A stretch of 6,685 nucleotides of DNA from SIG653 sp045577455 (GCA_045577455.1 JAZNIJ010000231.1:1-6685); one strand, 5' to 3'. Counted from the first letter of the stretch, positions 1 through 6,028 are shown. The notes: generated from the letters alone by a model not told the origin. Numbers and translations are program-made.

Positions 1-657
1 GTTGCCGCTTGCCCAATTCCTGAAAACGGAGTTTATATCTCTTCGGGAACGTGGAGTCTTATCGGAACAGAAAACTTAAATCCTGTTCAGAGTAAGGAAG
101 CTTTCAAGGCAAACTTTACAAACGAGGGCGGAATAGAATACCGCTTCCGTTTCCTTAAAAACATAATGGGTATGTGGCTTATTCAGTCCATCCGTCGCAA
201 CACGGGAAAGAAATATTCTTTTGATGAAATGATGGAAATGGCAAAATCAAGCTCGTTTGACAGATTGATTGACCCTAATGACCCATCATTTGTGGCACCC
301 GAAAATATGATTGAGGCAGTCAGGTCTTACCTTAATGCACCCGAGCTTCCTCTTGCCGATGTAATTAAGTCAGTTTATTTATCCTTGGCAAATTCTTATG
401 ATGTTGCTGTTAAGGAAATTGAAATAATCTCAGGTAAAACAGTAAGCTGTATAAATATTGTAGGCGGTGGCTGTCAGGATGGTTATCTTAATCAGCTTAC
501 AAAAGAAATAACAGGAAAAAAAGTTCTTGCAGGCCCAATTGAAGCAACCGCAACAGGAAATATAGTTTCTCAGTTTATGTATCTTGATAAAAATTTAACT
601 CTTGAAACTGCAAGAGATATTATTAAAAATTCTTTTGATATAAAGGAGACATTATAA
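1..657 (+). CDS. rhaB: Rhamnulokinase, C-terminal part (5' end outside window)
   Basis: The frame is open from base 1 to the TAA at 655-657, giving 218 residues, a little under half of a typical ~490-residue rhamnulokinase. The enzyme phosphorylates L-rhamnulose with ATP to L-rhamnulose-1-phosphate in the cytosol. The visible part is the second FGGY-kinase (actin-like) domain. It opens with YISSGTWSLIGTE, then NEGGIEYRFRFLKNIMGMW, a combination typical of RhaB. Near the end it carries the FGGY C-terminal nucleotide-binding region VGGGCQDGYLNQL followed by AGPIEATATGN. The internal ATG at 166 is not the start, because the conserved motifs lie upstream of it. The stop overlaps the rhaA start by one base, so the genes are co-transcribed. 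The RhaB assignment over other FGGY kinases rests on these motifs and on the rhaA-rhaD neighbours. Confidence 0.94.
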   Translation, partial: VAACPIPENGVYISSGTWSLIGTENLNPVQSKEAFKANFTNEGGIEYRFRFLKNIMGMWLIQSIRRNTGKKYSFDEMMEMAKSSSFDRLIDPNDPSFVAPENMIEAVRSYLNAPELPLADVIKSVYLSLANSYDVAVKEIEIISGKTVSCINIVGGGCQDGYLNQLTKEITGKKVLAGPIEATATGNIVSQFMYLDKNLTLETARDIIKNSFDIKETL

Positions 658-1889
658 TGAGCAGATACGATGAAGCAAAAAAGATTTATGCAGACCTTGG
701 TGTTGACACAGAAAAAGCACTTGATACATTGAAAGATGTAGTTGTTTCTATCCATTGCTGGCAAGGTGATGATGTTGTTGGATTTGATTCCAAAGAAGCT
801 CTTTCGGGCGGTATCCAAACAACGGGAAACTATCCCGGAAAAGCAACAACACCTGAACAGTTAATGGCAGATTTTGATAAAGTTCTTGAGCTTTGCCCGG
901 GTAAAAAGAAGTTAAGTCTTCACGCTTGTTATGCAATAATCGATGATGATGCAGGAAGAAATAATATCCAACCTAAACACTTTGCAAAATGGGTTGAATA
1001 TGCAAAAGCAAGAAATATCGGTCTTGATTTTAACCCAACATTCTTCTCACATCCAATGGTAAAAGACGGTTTAACTCTTTCTTCACCCGATGAAACTGTT
1101 CGTAAGTATTGGGTTGACCACGCAATTTGTTGCCTTAAAATTTCGGAATATTTTGCAGAAGAAACAGGTATGCCTTGCGTTATGAATATCTGGATTCCCG
1201 ATGGATACAAGGATATTCCTGCAGACCGTCTTGCTCCCCGTGCAAGATTTAAGAAATCTCTTGATGAAATTCTCGATACACCTTATGATAAATCTAAAGT
1301 ATATGTAACATTGGAATCAAAAGTTTTCGGTATCGGTCTTGAATCTTATACTGTTGGCTCTGCTGAATTCTGTCTCTCTTATTCCGATTATAAGGGAATC
1401 ACTCCTCTTATGGATAACGGACATTATCATCCAACAGAAGTCGTTTCGGATAAAATTTCATCGCTTTTGCTCTTTAACGAAAAAATCGCTCTTCACATAA
1501 CAAGAGCAGTTCGTTGGGACTCAGACCATGTAATTCTCTTTGATGATGAAACAAAAGAAATTGCAAAAGAAATCGTAAGAAACGATGCTTTGGATAGAGT
1601 ATTTATTGCAACTGACTATTTCGATGCATCAATTAATCGCATTTCTGCATGGGTAACAGGTGTACGCAATGTTCAGAAAGCTTTGCTTTTCGCTCTTTTG
1701 CAACCTTCAAAGAAATTGGCACAGCTTCAGGACGAAAACAACTTTACAGATATTATGGTAATTTCAGAAGAAATGAAAACTGCTCCTATGGGAGATATCT
1801 GGGCAGAGTATCTCAGAAGAGAAGGCGTTAAATCAGATTACCTTGCAGATATTAAAGAATATGAAAAGAAAGTGTTGGTAAACAGATAA
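657..1889 (+). CDS. rhaA: L-rhamnose isomerase
   Basis: This gene encodes a 410-residue cytosolic enzyme converting L-rhamnose to L-rhamnulose, the first catabolic step. Length is close to the ~419 residues of the E. coli enzyme. It is a TIM-barrel, metal-dependent isomerase, and the expected metal ligands are all present at a constant offset of 14 from E. coli numbering: E220 (in VTLESKVFG), D253 (in LMDNGHYHP), H280 (in ALHITRAV), D288 (in RWDSDHV) and D320 (in FIATDYFDAS). The N-terminal SIHCWQGDDVVGF and GGIQTTGNYPG segments are also RhaA hallmarks. The start at 657 is supported by AAAGGAG at 642-648, 8 bases upstream, and by the TAATG overlap with rhaB. The stop overlaps the rhaD start in the same way. 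Nothing suggests damage. Confidence 0.98.
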   Translation: MSRYDEAKKIYADLGVDTEKALDTLKDVVVSIHCWQGDDVVGFDSKEALSGGIQTTGNYPGKATTPEQLMADFDKVLELCPGKKKLSLHACYAIIDDDAGRNNIQPKHFAKWVEYAKARNIGLDFNPTFFSHPMVKDGLTLSSPDETVRKYWVDHAICCLKISEYFAEETGMPCVMNIWIPDGYKDIPADRLAPRARFKKSLDEILDTPYDKSKVYVTLESKVFGIGLESYTVGSAEFCLSYSDYKGITPLMDNGHYHPTEVVSDKISSLLLFNEKIALHITRAVRWDSDHVILFDDETKEIAKEIVRNDALDRVFIATDYFDASINRISAWVTGVRNVQKALLFALLQPSKKLAQLQDENNFTDIMVISEEMKTAPMGDIWAEYLRREGVKSDYLADIKEYEKKVLVNR

Positions 1890-2719
1890 TGGCTAAATGT
1901 GTAAAAAAAGATGTTATAAATGCTCCCTTTGTTCGTGAAATGATGAACACAACCGCTAATATGTACCGTTTGGGTTGGGACGAAAGAAACGGTGGAAATA
2001 TCAGCTATATGCTTGATGAAAAGGAAGTAGGGAAGTACCTCGACTTGGATTGTGTTATCCGTACAATTCCAATCAGCTTTAACGCACCCTCTCTTGTTGG
2101 CAAAATTTTTATCGTAACAGGTACGGGCAAATACTTTAAAAATGTTATTGATGATCCCGAAACAAACCTCGGTATTGTCAGAGTTTGTGAAGACGGTAAA
2201 AATGTCGAGTTGCTTTGGGGCTTTAAAGACGGTGGTAAATTCACATCAGAATTTCCTGCTCACCTTATGAGCCATGCCGCCCGTTTGAAGGTAGACCCTG
2301 AAAACAGAGTTGTTATGCATTGCCACCCAACATATACCCTTGCTATGAATTACGTTCACGAATTGGACGAAAAGAAGTTCACCCATTCTCTTTGGGAAAT
2401 GTGTACAGAATGTATTGTTGTTTTCCCTGACGGTGTTGGCGTGCTTCCTTGGATGCTTTGCGGCACAAATGAAATAGGTGAGGCAACAGCAAAGAAAATG
2501 GAAGAATTCCGCCTTGTAGTTTGGGGAATGCATGGTATCTATGGTGCGGGAAAAAATATGGACGAAACCTTTGGACTTATTGAAACTGTTGAGAAAGCCG
2601 CACAGATTTATATGCTCACAGCTCATCTTCCAAGAGTTAATACGATTAAGGACGAAGAAATGAAAGTTCTTGCAGAATATTTCGGTGTTAAATACAGAGC
2701 TGATTTTCTTAATCTGTAA
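1889..2719 (+). CDS. rhaD: Rhamnulose-1-phosphate aldolase
   Basis: This 276-residue class II (zinc) aldolase cleaves L-rhamnulose-1-phosphate to dihydroxyacetone phosphate and L-lactaldehyde; the E. coli enzyme is ~274 residues. Visible features in order are the NGGN phosphate-binding loop (residues 34-37), VTGTGKYF (76-83), the catalytic Glu in TSEFPAH (E121), the zinc pair in VVMHCHPTYT (H144, H146) and the third zinc ligand in WGMHGIYGAG (H215). The start overlaps the rhaA stop (TAATG). The bases just upstream contain no strong Shine-Dalgarno sequence, only GA-rich AAGAAAG, so translation probably relies on coupling to rhaA. It is the last gene before an intrinsic terminator. Lactaldehyde could then be reduced to 1,2-propanediol or oxidised, but no gene for either step is in the window. 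Confidence 0.97.
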   Translation: MAKCVKKDVINAPFVREMMNTTANMYRLGWDERNGGNISYMLDEKEVGKYLDLDCVIRTIPISFNAPSLVGKIFIVTGTGKYFKNVIDDPETNLGIVRVCEDGKNVELLWGFKDGGKFTSEFPAHLMSHAARLKVDPENRVVMHCHPTYTLAMNYVHELDEKKFTHSLWEMCTECIVVFPDGVGVLPWMLCGTNEIGEATAKKMEEFRLVVWGMHGIYGAGKNMDETFGLIETVEKAAQIYMLTAHLPRVNTIKDEEMKVLAEYFGVKYRADFLNL

Positions 2720-2738
2720 AATATCATCAGTTTGTGAT

Positions 2739-2777
2739 AAAACTGCTTTGGGGCTATATCCTCAGAGCAGTTTTTTT
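2739..2777 (+). terminator. Intrinsic terminator of the rha operon
   Basis: The left arm AAAACTGCTTTGGGG (2739-2753) pairs with CCTCAGAGCAGTTTT (2760-2774) around the loop CTATAT. The pairing is continuous apart from two G-T wobbles, and the stem runs into a T7 tract at 2771-2777. It begins 20 bases after the rhaD stop. It separates the rhamnose operon from the downstream promoter, so pduL is not simply the next rha gene. Confidence 0.9.
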
Positions 2778-2846
2778 AAATATGGTCTGATAAAAACTTT
2801 TAACAAGATTTTGCTTAAAAATTTAAAAGAAATATTGTAAAGGGTG

Positions 2847-2875
2847 TTTACATTTTAGGAAAAATGTAGTATAAT
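2847..2875 (+). promoter_or_regulatory. Sigma-70/A-type promoter of the pduL operon
   Basis: The -35 hexamer is TTTACA (2847-2852), the spacer is exactly 17 bp, and the -10 is a consensus TATAAT (2870-2875). Transcription would start near 2882, leaving a leader of about 90 bases before the pduL ATG at 2972. An inverted repeat fills the spacer (separate entry), so activity is probably controlled by a repressor. Confidence 0.8.
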
Positions 2876-2880
2876 ACATT
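2849..2880 (+). promoter_or_regulatory. Overlapping inverted repeats in the pduL promoter (putative operator)
   Basis: A perfect 8-bp dyad, TACATTTT (2849-2856), AGGA, AAAATGTA (2861-2868), spans the region from the -35 to just before the -10. Its right arm is reused in a second dyad, AATGTA (2863-2868), GTATAA, TACATT (2875-2880), which covers the -10. Three TGTA/TACA half-sites therefore tile the whole core promoter. Such a position is expected for a repressor that blocks RNA polymerase. The regulator is unknown, and none of the sequence here identifies its family. AT-rich DNA gives chance dyads, but 8 of 8 matches exactly inside a consensus promoter is unlikely to be trivial. Confidence 0.55.
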
Positions 2881-2886
2881 CTAAGA

Positions 2887-2912
2887 AAGAGGTTTTGTGT
2901 AGAAATCCTCTT
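2887..2912 (+). promoter_or_regulatory. Leader hairpin upstream of pduL
   Basis: AAGAGG (2887-2892) pairs with CCTCTT (2907-2912). A T-T mismatch and a further TTT/AAA helix enclose the loop GTGTAG. It begins a few bases after the predicted transcription start, so it could stabilise the 5' end of the mRNA. It is not directly followed by a T tract, so it does not read as a terminator. A further near-palindrome, CGGTTTAAATCG, follows at 2916-2927. I do not recognise a known riboswitch class here. Confidence 0.35.
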
Positions 2913-2971
2913 GCTCGGTTTAAATCGGTACAATTTTTTTAAAAATAATAAATAGTTAAAGGGGAAAAATT

Positions 2972-3544
2972 ATGGAAAACAAAATCCTTGTTGAAACCTC
3001 CGCAAGACATGTTCATTTATCTCAAGAACATCTTGAAATTCTTTTTGGTAAGGGCTTTGAGCTTACCTTCAAAAAGGCGCTTTCTCAGCCGGGTCAGTTT
3101 GCAACCAACGAAAGAGTTGATATCGTTGGCCCAAAGAAAGAGCTTAAAAATGTTGGTATTTTAGGCCCTGTTCGTCCTGCAACGCAGGTTGAAGTTTCTT
3201 TAACAGATGCAAGAACTTTAGGTATTGCGGCTCCTGTTAGAGAATCAGGCGATATCGCGGGTACTCCCGGCGTTAAGCTTGTTGGCCCTTGCGGCGAAGT
3301 TGAAATTGACTGTGGTGTTATTGCCGCAAAACGTCATATTCACCTTGATCCCGAATCTGCTGAAGCATTGGGCGTTGCTGATAAACAGATTGTAAGCATT
3401 AAGCTCGATACAGAAAGATCTGTTATTTTTGGTGACACAGTTGTTCGTGTTAATAAGAATTTCGCTCCTGCCGTACATATCGATACCGACGAATCTAATG
3501 CGGCTATGGCAGTTGGTACTCTTTATTGTGAAATAATAAAATAA
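2972..3544 (+). CDS. pduL: Phosphate propanoyltransferase PduL, without encapsulation peptide
   Basis: This 190-residue enzyme interconverts acyl-CoA plus phosphate with acyl-phosphate plus CoA, typically propionyl-CoA and sometimes acetyl-CoA. A kinase can then make ATP. It shows the two PduL half-domains, each opening with a zinc motif: SARHVHLS (H13, H15) and AAKRHIHLDP (H122, H124). Also present are R68 in GPVRPATQ, E74 and H169 in AVHIDTDE. From memory of the Rhodopseudomonas PduL structure, these match its zinc and phosphate residues at a constant offset of 35. Those roughly 35 missing N-terminal residues include the microcompartment-targeting peptide, so this copy is probably cytosolic. 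AAAGGGG (2958-2964) lies 7 bases before the ATG. It is the first gene of its operon. Substrate preference cannot be read from the sequence. Confidence 0.93.
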   Translation: MENKILVETSARHVHLSQEHLEILFGKGFELTFKKALSQPGQFATNERVDIVGPKKELKNVGILGPVRPATQVEVSLTDARTLGIAAPVRESGDIAGTPGVKLVGPCGEVEIDCGVIAAKRHIHLDPESAEALGVADKQIVSIKLDTERSVIFGDTVVRVNKNFAPAVHIDTDESNAAMAVGTLYCEIIK

Positions 3545-3577
3545 TAAAAAATAAATTTTTGTGAAAGGAAACAAAAA

Positions 3578-4270
3578 ATGCTTTATTCACACGAAGTAGA
3601 AAATATGTGCGTGGTTGCTAAAGGCCCCAAGCACGGTCCTGCACCCATTCCTGAAGAGGGCAAATGGGTAAAATCCTATGAAATTAAAGATATCTCCGGT
3701 CTTTCTCACGGTATTGGCTGGTGCGCTCCTCAGCAGGGTATGTGTAAACTTACTCTCAACGTTAAAGAGGGCATTATCGAAGAAGCTCTTGTTGAAACAA
3801 CAGGTTGCTCAGATATGACTCACTCTGCAGCTATGGCGGTAGAAATCCTTCAAGGAAAAACTCTCCTCGAAGCTCTTAATACCGACCTCGTTTGTGACGC
3901 TATCAACGTTGCAATGCGTGAGATCTTCAAACAGTTGGCATGCGGTAGAACACAGACAGCTTTCTCCGAAGGCGGTCTTCCAATCGGTGCTTCTCTCGAA
4001 GATTTGGGCAAAGGTCTCCGTTCTCAGGTTGGTACAATTTTTGCAACAAAAGCAAAGGGCGTAAGATACCTTGAAATGGCAGAAGGTTATATCCTTTCTT
4101 TAGGTCTTGACGAAGATAGTCAGGTTATCGGCTATAAGTTTGTTCATCTCGGAAAAATGATGGATATGATTAAAGACGGTGTTGACCCTAAAGAAGCATA
4201 TGAAAAGAATATCAAATCCTACGGTAGATATGACGATGCGGTTAAATATATTGACCCACGTAAAGAATAA
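3578..4270 (+). CDS. NifU/IscU-like iron-sulfur scaffold protein paired with GGGtGRT protein
   Basis: The product has 230 residues. Its first ~125 resemble the IscU/NifU-N fold: APQQGMCKLTLNVKEGIIEEA, then VETTGCSDMTHSAAMAVEILQGKTLLEAL, which aligns with the IscU region around its second cluster cysteine. Candidate Fe-S ligands are C49 (in GWCAP), C56, C77 (in TTGCSD) and C122 (in LACGRTQ). The spacing around the first cysteine differs from classical IscU, so cluster geometry may differ. Residues ~125-230 form an extension absent from the ~128-residue IscU. By homology it would hold or transfer an Fe-S cluster in the cytosol. No cysteine desulfurase or other Isc/Suf gene is in the window. The SD is AAAGGAA (3564-3570). 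It starts 33 bases after pduL with no terminator between them, and 18 bases precede the GGGtGRT gene. A dedicated partner role is inferred from this spacing. Confidence 0.85.
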   Translation: MLYSHEVENMCVVAKGPKHGPAPIPEEGKWVKSYEIKDISGLSHGIGWCAPQQGMCKLTLNVKEGIIEEALVETTGCSDMTHSAAMAVEILQGKTLLEALNTDLVCDAINVAMREIFKQLACGRTQTAFSEGGLPIGASLEDLGKGLRSQVGTIFATKAKGVRYLEMAEGYILSLGLDEDSQVIGYKFVHLGKMMDMIKDGVDPKEAYEKNIKSYGRYDDAVKYIDPRKE

Positions 4271-4288
4271 TTAAGGAGGTAATGTATA

Positions 4289-5290
4289 ATGATTAAATTT
4301 GAAGGTTACGAAAGAAGAATAGATAAAATCAACGAATGCCTTAAAAAATATGATATTGCCTCTTTAGAAGAAGCTAAAGCAATTTGCGATGCTAAAGGCA
4401 TCGATTGCGAGGCAATTGTTAAAGGCGTTCAGCCAATCGCATTTGATAACGCTGTTTGGGCTTACACATTAGGTGTTGCTATTGCAATTAAAACAGGCGT
4501 AAATACAGCTGCAAAAGCTGCTGAAACAATTGGTATCGGCTTGCAGGCATTCTGTATCCCCGGCTCCGTTGCTGAAACCCGTAAGGTTGGTTTGGGCCAT
4601 GGTAACTTGGGCGCAATGCTTCTCGACGAAAATACAAAGTGCTTCTGCTTCTTGGCAGGCCACGAATCCTTTGCTGCTGCTGAAGGTGCTATCGGTATCG
4701 CAAGAACAGCAAATAAGGTTAGAAAAGAACCCCTCCAGGTTATCCTTAACGGTCTTGGAAAAGATGCAGCAATGATTATTTCCCGTATCAACGGTTTCAC
4801 ATATGTTGAAACAGAATACGATTTCTATACAACAGAACTCAAAATCGTTCGTGAAAAGAAATATTCCGATGGCGACCGTTCAAAGGTTCGTTGCTACGGT
4901 GCAAACGATGTTCTTGAAGGCGTTGCAATTATGGCACACGAAGGTGTTGACGTTTCCATCACAGGAAACTCCACCAACCCAACAAGATTCCAGCATCCTG
5001 TTGCTGGCACATATAAGAAACAGTGCATCGAAAACGGCAAAAAATACTTCTCCGTTGCATCAGGCGGCGGTACAGGTAGAACACTTCACCCAGATAATAT
5101 GGCTGCAGGCCCAGCTTCTTACGGCTTGACCGACACAATGGGTAGAATGCATGGCGACGCTCAGTTTGCCGGTTCTTCTTCCGTTCCTGCTCACGTAGAA
5201 ATGATGGGACTCATCGGTGCAGGTAACAACCCAATGGTTGGTATGACTGTTGCTTGTGCAGTTGCTGTTCAGGAAGCAATGAGCAAATAA
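4289..5290 (+). CDS. GGGtGRT-family protein of unknown function
   Basis: The product has 333 residues, the usual length of the family (Pfam GGGtGRT, as I recall it). The signature GGGTGRT occurs at residues 259-265 in SVASGGGTGRTLHPDN. Other strongly patterned glycine- and histidine-rich stretches are GLGHGNLGAMLL (101-112), FLAGHESFAAAEGAIG (121-136), ITGNSTNPTRFQHPVAG (224-240) and RMHGDAQFAGSSSVPAHVEM (286-305). Cysteines include a CFC at 118-120. There is no signal peptide and no clear membrane segment, so it is probably cytosolic. I know of no assigned reaction. The close upstream NifU-like gene suggests the protein uses or helps build an Fe-S or other metal cofactor; this is inference. 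The start is fixed by a textbook AAGGAGG (4273-4279), 9 bases upstream. A hairpin follows the stop. Identity of the family is near certain, function is not. Confidence 0.92.
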   Translation: MIKFEGYERRIDKINECLKKYDIASLEEAKAICDAKGIDCEAIVKGVQPIAFDNAVWAYTLGVAIAIKTGVNTAAKAAETIGIGLQAFCIPGSVAETRKVGLGHGNLGAMLLDENTKCFCFLAGHESFAAAEGAIGIARTANKVRKEPLQVILNGLGKDAAMIISRINGFTYVETEYDFYTTELKIVREKKYSDGDRSKVRCYGANDVLEGVAIMAHEGVDVSITGNSTNPTRFQHPVAGTYKKQCIENGKKYFSVASGGGTGRTLHPDNMAAGPASYGLTDTMGRMHGDAQFAGSSSVPAHVEMMGLIGAGNNPMVGMTVACAVAVQEAMSK

Positions 5291-5320
5291 GTTACTTTAT
5301 AGACTTAATATCTGTATTTA

Positions 5321-5370
5321 TGTGGGGAAAACCCTTTTTGAAAAAAGGCGTTTTCCCCACACCCTTTTCC
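5321..5370 (+). terminator. Long hairpin ending the pduL operon (probable terminator)
   Basis: TGTGGGGAAAAC (5321-5332) pairs perfectly with GTTTTCCCCACA (5350-5361). The helix continues as CCTTTTT/AAAAAGG past a single bulged C (5349), closing on a very small loop at 5340-5341. It lies 30 bases after the GGGtGRT stop. The tail ACCC TTTT CC is a poor U tract, so it may act as a weak terminator, an mRNA 3'-end stabiliser, or a member of a repeated intergenic hairpin family. Confidence 0.6.
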
Positions 5371-5389
5371 TAAAAACAAATATAAAGTG

Positions 5390-5436
5390 CAATAATAAAA
5401 ACACATCATCTTGGAATTATCCATTATGATGTGTTT
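5390..5436 (-). terminator. Hairpin terminator of the minus-strand gene
   Basis: An 11-bp perfect stem, AAACACATCAT (5399-5409) with ATGATGTGTTT (5426-5436), is followed inward by a 2x2 internal loop and a second helix, TGGA/TCCA, on an ATTA tetraloop. Read on the minus strand the stem ends in TTTTT then ATTATT, a better U tract than on the plus strand, where it ends in TTT then GATT. It sits about 75 bases past the stop of the minus-strand gene, so it is most likely that gene's terminator, perhaps working in both directions. Confidence 0.55.
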
Positions 5437-5509
5437 GATTATAAATTAAGATTTAATCTAGAAAATAAGTTTTAAAAATATGTTTTTACAATGTGTCAGT
5501 AAAAAAATT

Positions 5510-5907
5510 TTATAAATTTTTATAATTCTCATTAACAGCATTATAAATTGAAGATAAACATTTGATACAATTATATTTATTATTAAAACTTCTTTTTCGA
5601 TAAAAAATCAGATTTTTATCGTTGTCATAATAATAAAATTTATATCTATAAATATTATCTTTCGAATTGTTGGTACTTTTCTCCGCTTCTCGTTGGATTT
5701 TTATATAGTTTTCGTTTGAATTTTCAATTTTTTCAGTATAGATTAAAATCAAAAACTTGTTTTTAGCATTTTCACATTCCTCAGCGGTGGAATACCAAGG
5801 TGAGACACCCAATGATTGAGTTCTATTATTAGGATGATAAATTTTGAATCGATATTTTCCATTGCTTTTTTCATTTGAAATAAGATTATACTTTTTTGCT
5901 TAAACAT
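5510..5907 (-). pseudogene. Frameshifted gene, YegP/DUF1508-like tandem repeat protein
   Basis: The uninterrupted frame runs from 5899 to the stop at 5510 and has no ATG; a TTG at 5812 would give only 100 residues. Protein-like sequence starts well upstream of that (KYNLISNEKSNGKYRFKIY). An ATG at 5907 preceded by AAGGAG (5912-5917) opens in another frame, and a one-base shift in the A6 run (T6 at 5892-5897) joins it to the long frame, giving 132 residues starting MFKQKKYNLI. The reconstruction has two similar halves: GKYRFKIYHPNN (17-28) with SPWYSTAEECENAK, and NIYRYKFYYYDN (85-96), separated by a charged linker. That layout recalls YegP/DUF1508 tandem domains, but the match is weak. It may be a pseudogene, a sequencing indel or decoded by slippage. 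Function is unknown. It is very AT-rich. Confidence 0.5.
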
Positions 5908-5911
5908 CAAA

Positions 5912-5917
5912 CTCCTT
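5912..5917 (-). promoter_or_regulatory. Ribosome binding site deciding the upstream start of the broken gene
   Basis: The minus strand reads AAGGAG, then TTTG, then ATG (5907-5905). The spacing is short but usable. This is the main evidence that the ancestral start lies at 5907 rather than at the TTG at 5812. A 6-bp dyad, ATATCT/AGATAT, lies just upstream at 5926-5941. Confidence 0.5.
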
Positions 5918-6011
5918 GGAGCAGAATATCTATTCAGATATCAGAGGTTTTCTGTGAAAATAAATGTTTTTTAACTTACTCCTTATTTTAACATATAAAT
6001 TTCCACAAGTC

Positions 6012-6028
6012 TTATGCTGGTAGCATAA
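6012..6028. promoter_or_regulatory. 17-bp perfect inverted repeat between divergent genes (operator or weak terminator)
   Basis: TTATGCT (6012-6018), GGT, AGCATAA (6022-6028) is a perfect 7-bp dyad in the gap between the minus-strand gene and the XRE regulator. Such a length suits a dimeric HTH repressor, so autoregulation is possible. On the plus strand it is followed by TTTTGAAATTTTTTT, so a weak hairpin terminator cannot be excluded, though no plus-strand gene lies upstream nearby. Confidence 0.4.

Noticed and set aside
2246..2626. 126-residue open frame on the minus strand
   Set aside because: It lies fully inside rhaD, whose catalytic residues are intact, and its translation has no recognisable domain. 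It is a shadow frame.
2881..2971. Possible riboswitch or attenuator in the pduL leader (hairpin plus T7 at 2934-2940)
   Set aside because: The hairpin ends at 2912, over 20 bases before the T run, and the palindrome between them has no proper loop. No known riboswitch core motif is recognisable. Only the hairpin is reported.
4462..5129. Several open frames on both strands inside the GGGtGRT gene
   Set aside because: They overlap a strongly conserved coding frame and have no RBS or domain of their own.
5321..5436. Small insertion element (MITE) spanning the two hairpins
   Set aside because: The two hairpins are unrelated in sequence, there are no shared terminal inverted repeats, and no target-site duplication is visible.
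5510..5812. Intact 100-residue gene starting at TTG 5812
   Set aside because: No Shine-Dalgarno sequence at a usable distance, and coherent protein sequence continues upstream in the same frame to 5899, so this start would cut the first repeat in half.
5888..5903. Canonical programmed -1 frameshift site in the A6 run
   Set aside because: The zero frame reads CAA AAA AGT, so the run does not match the X XXY YYZ heptamer in register, and no stimulatory structure is clear. Simple indel or slippage remains possible.
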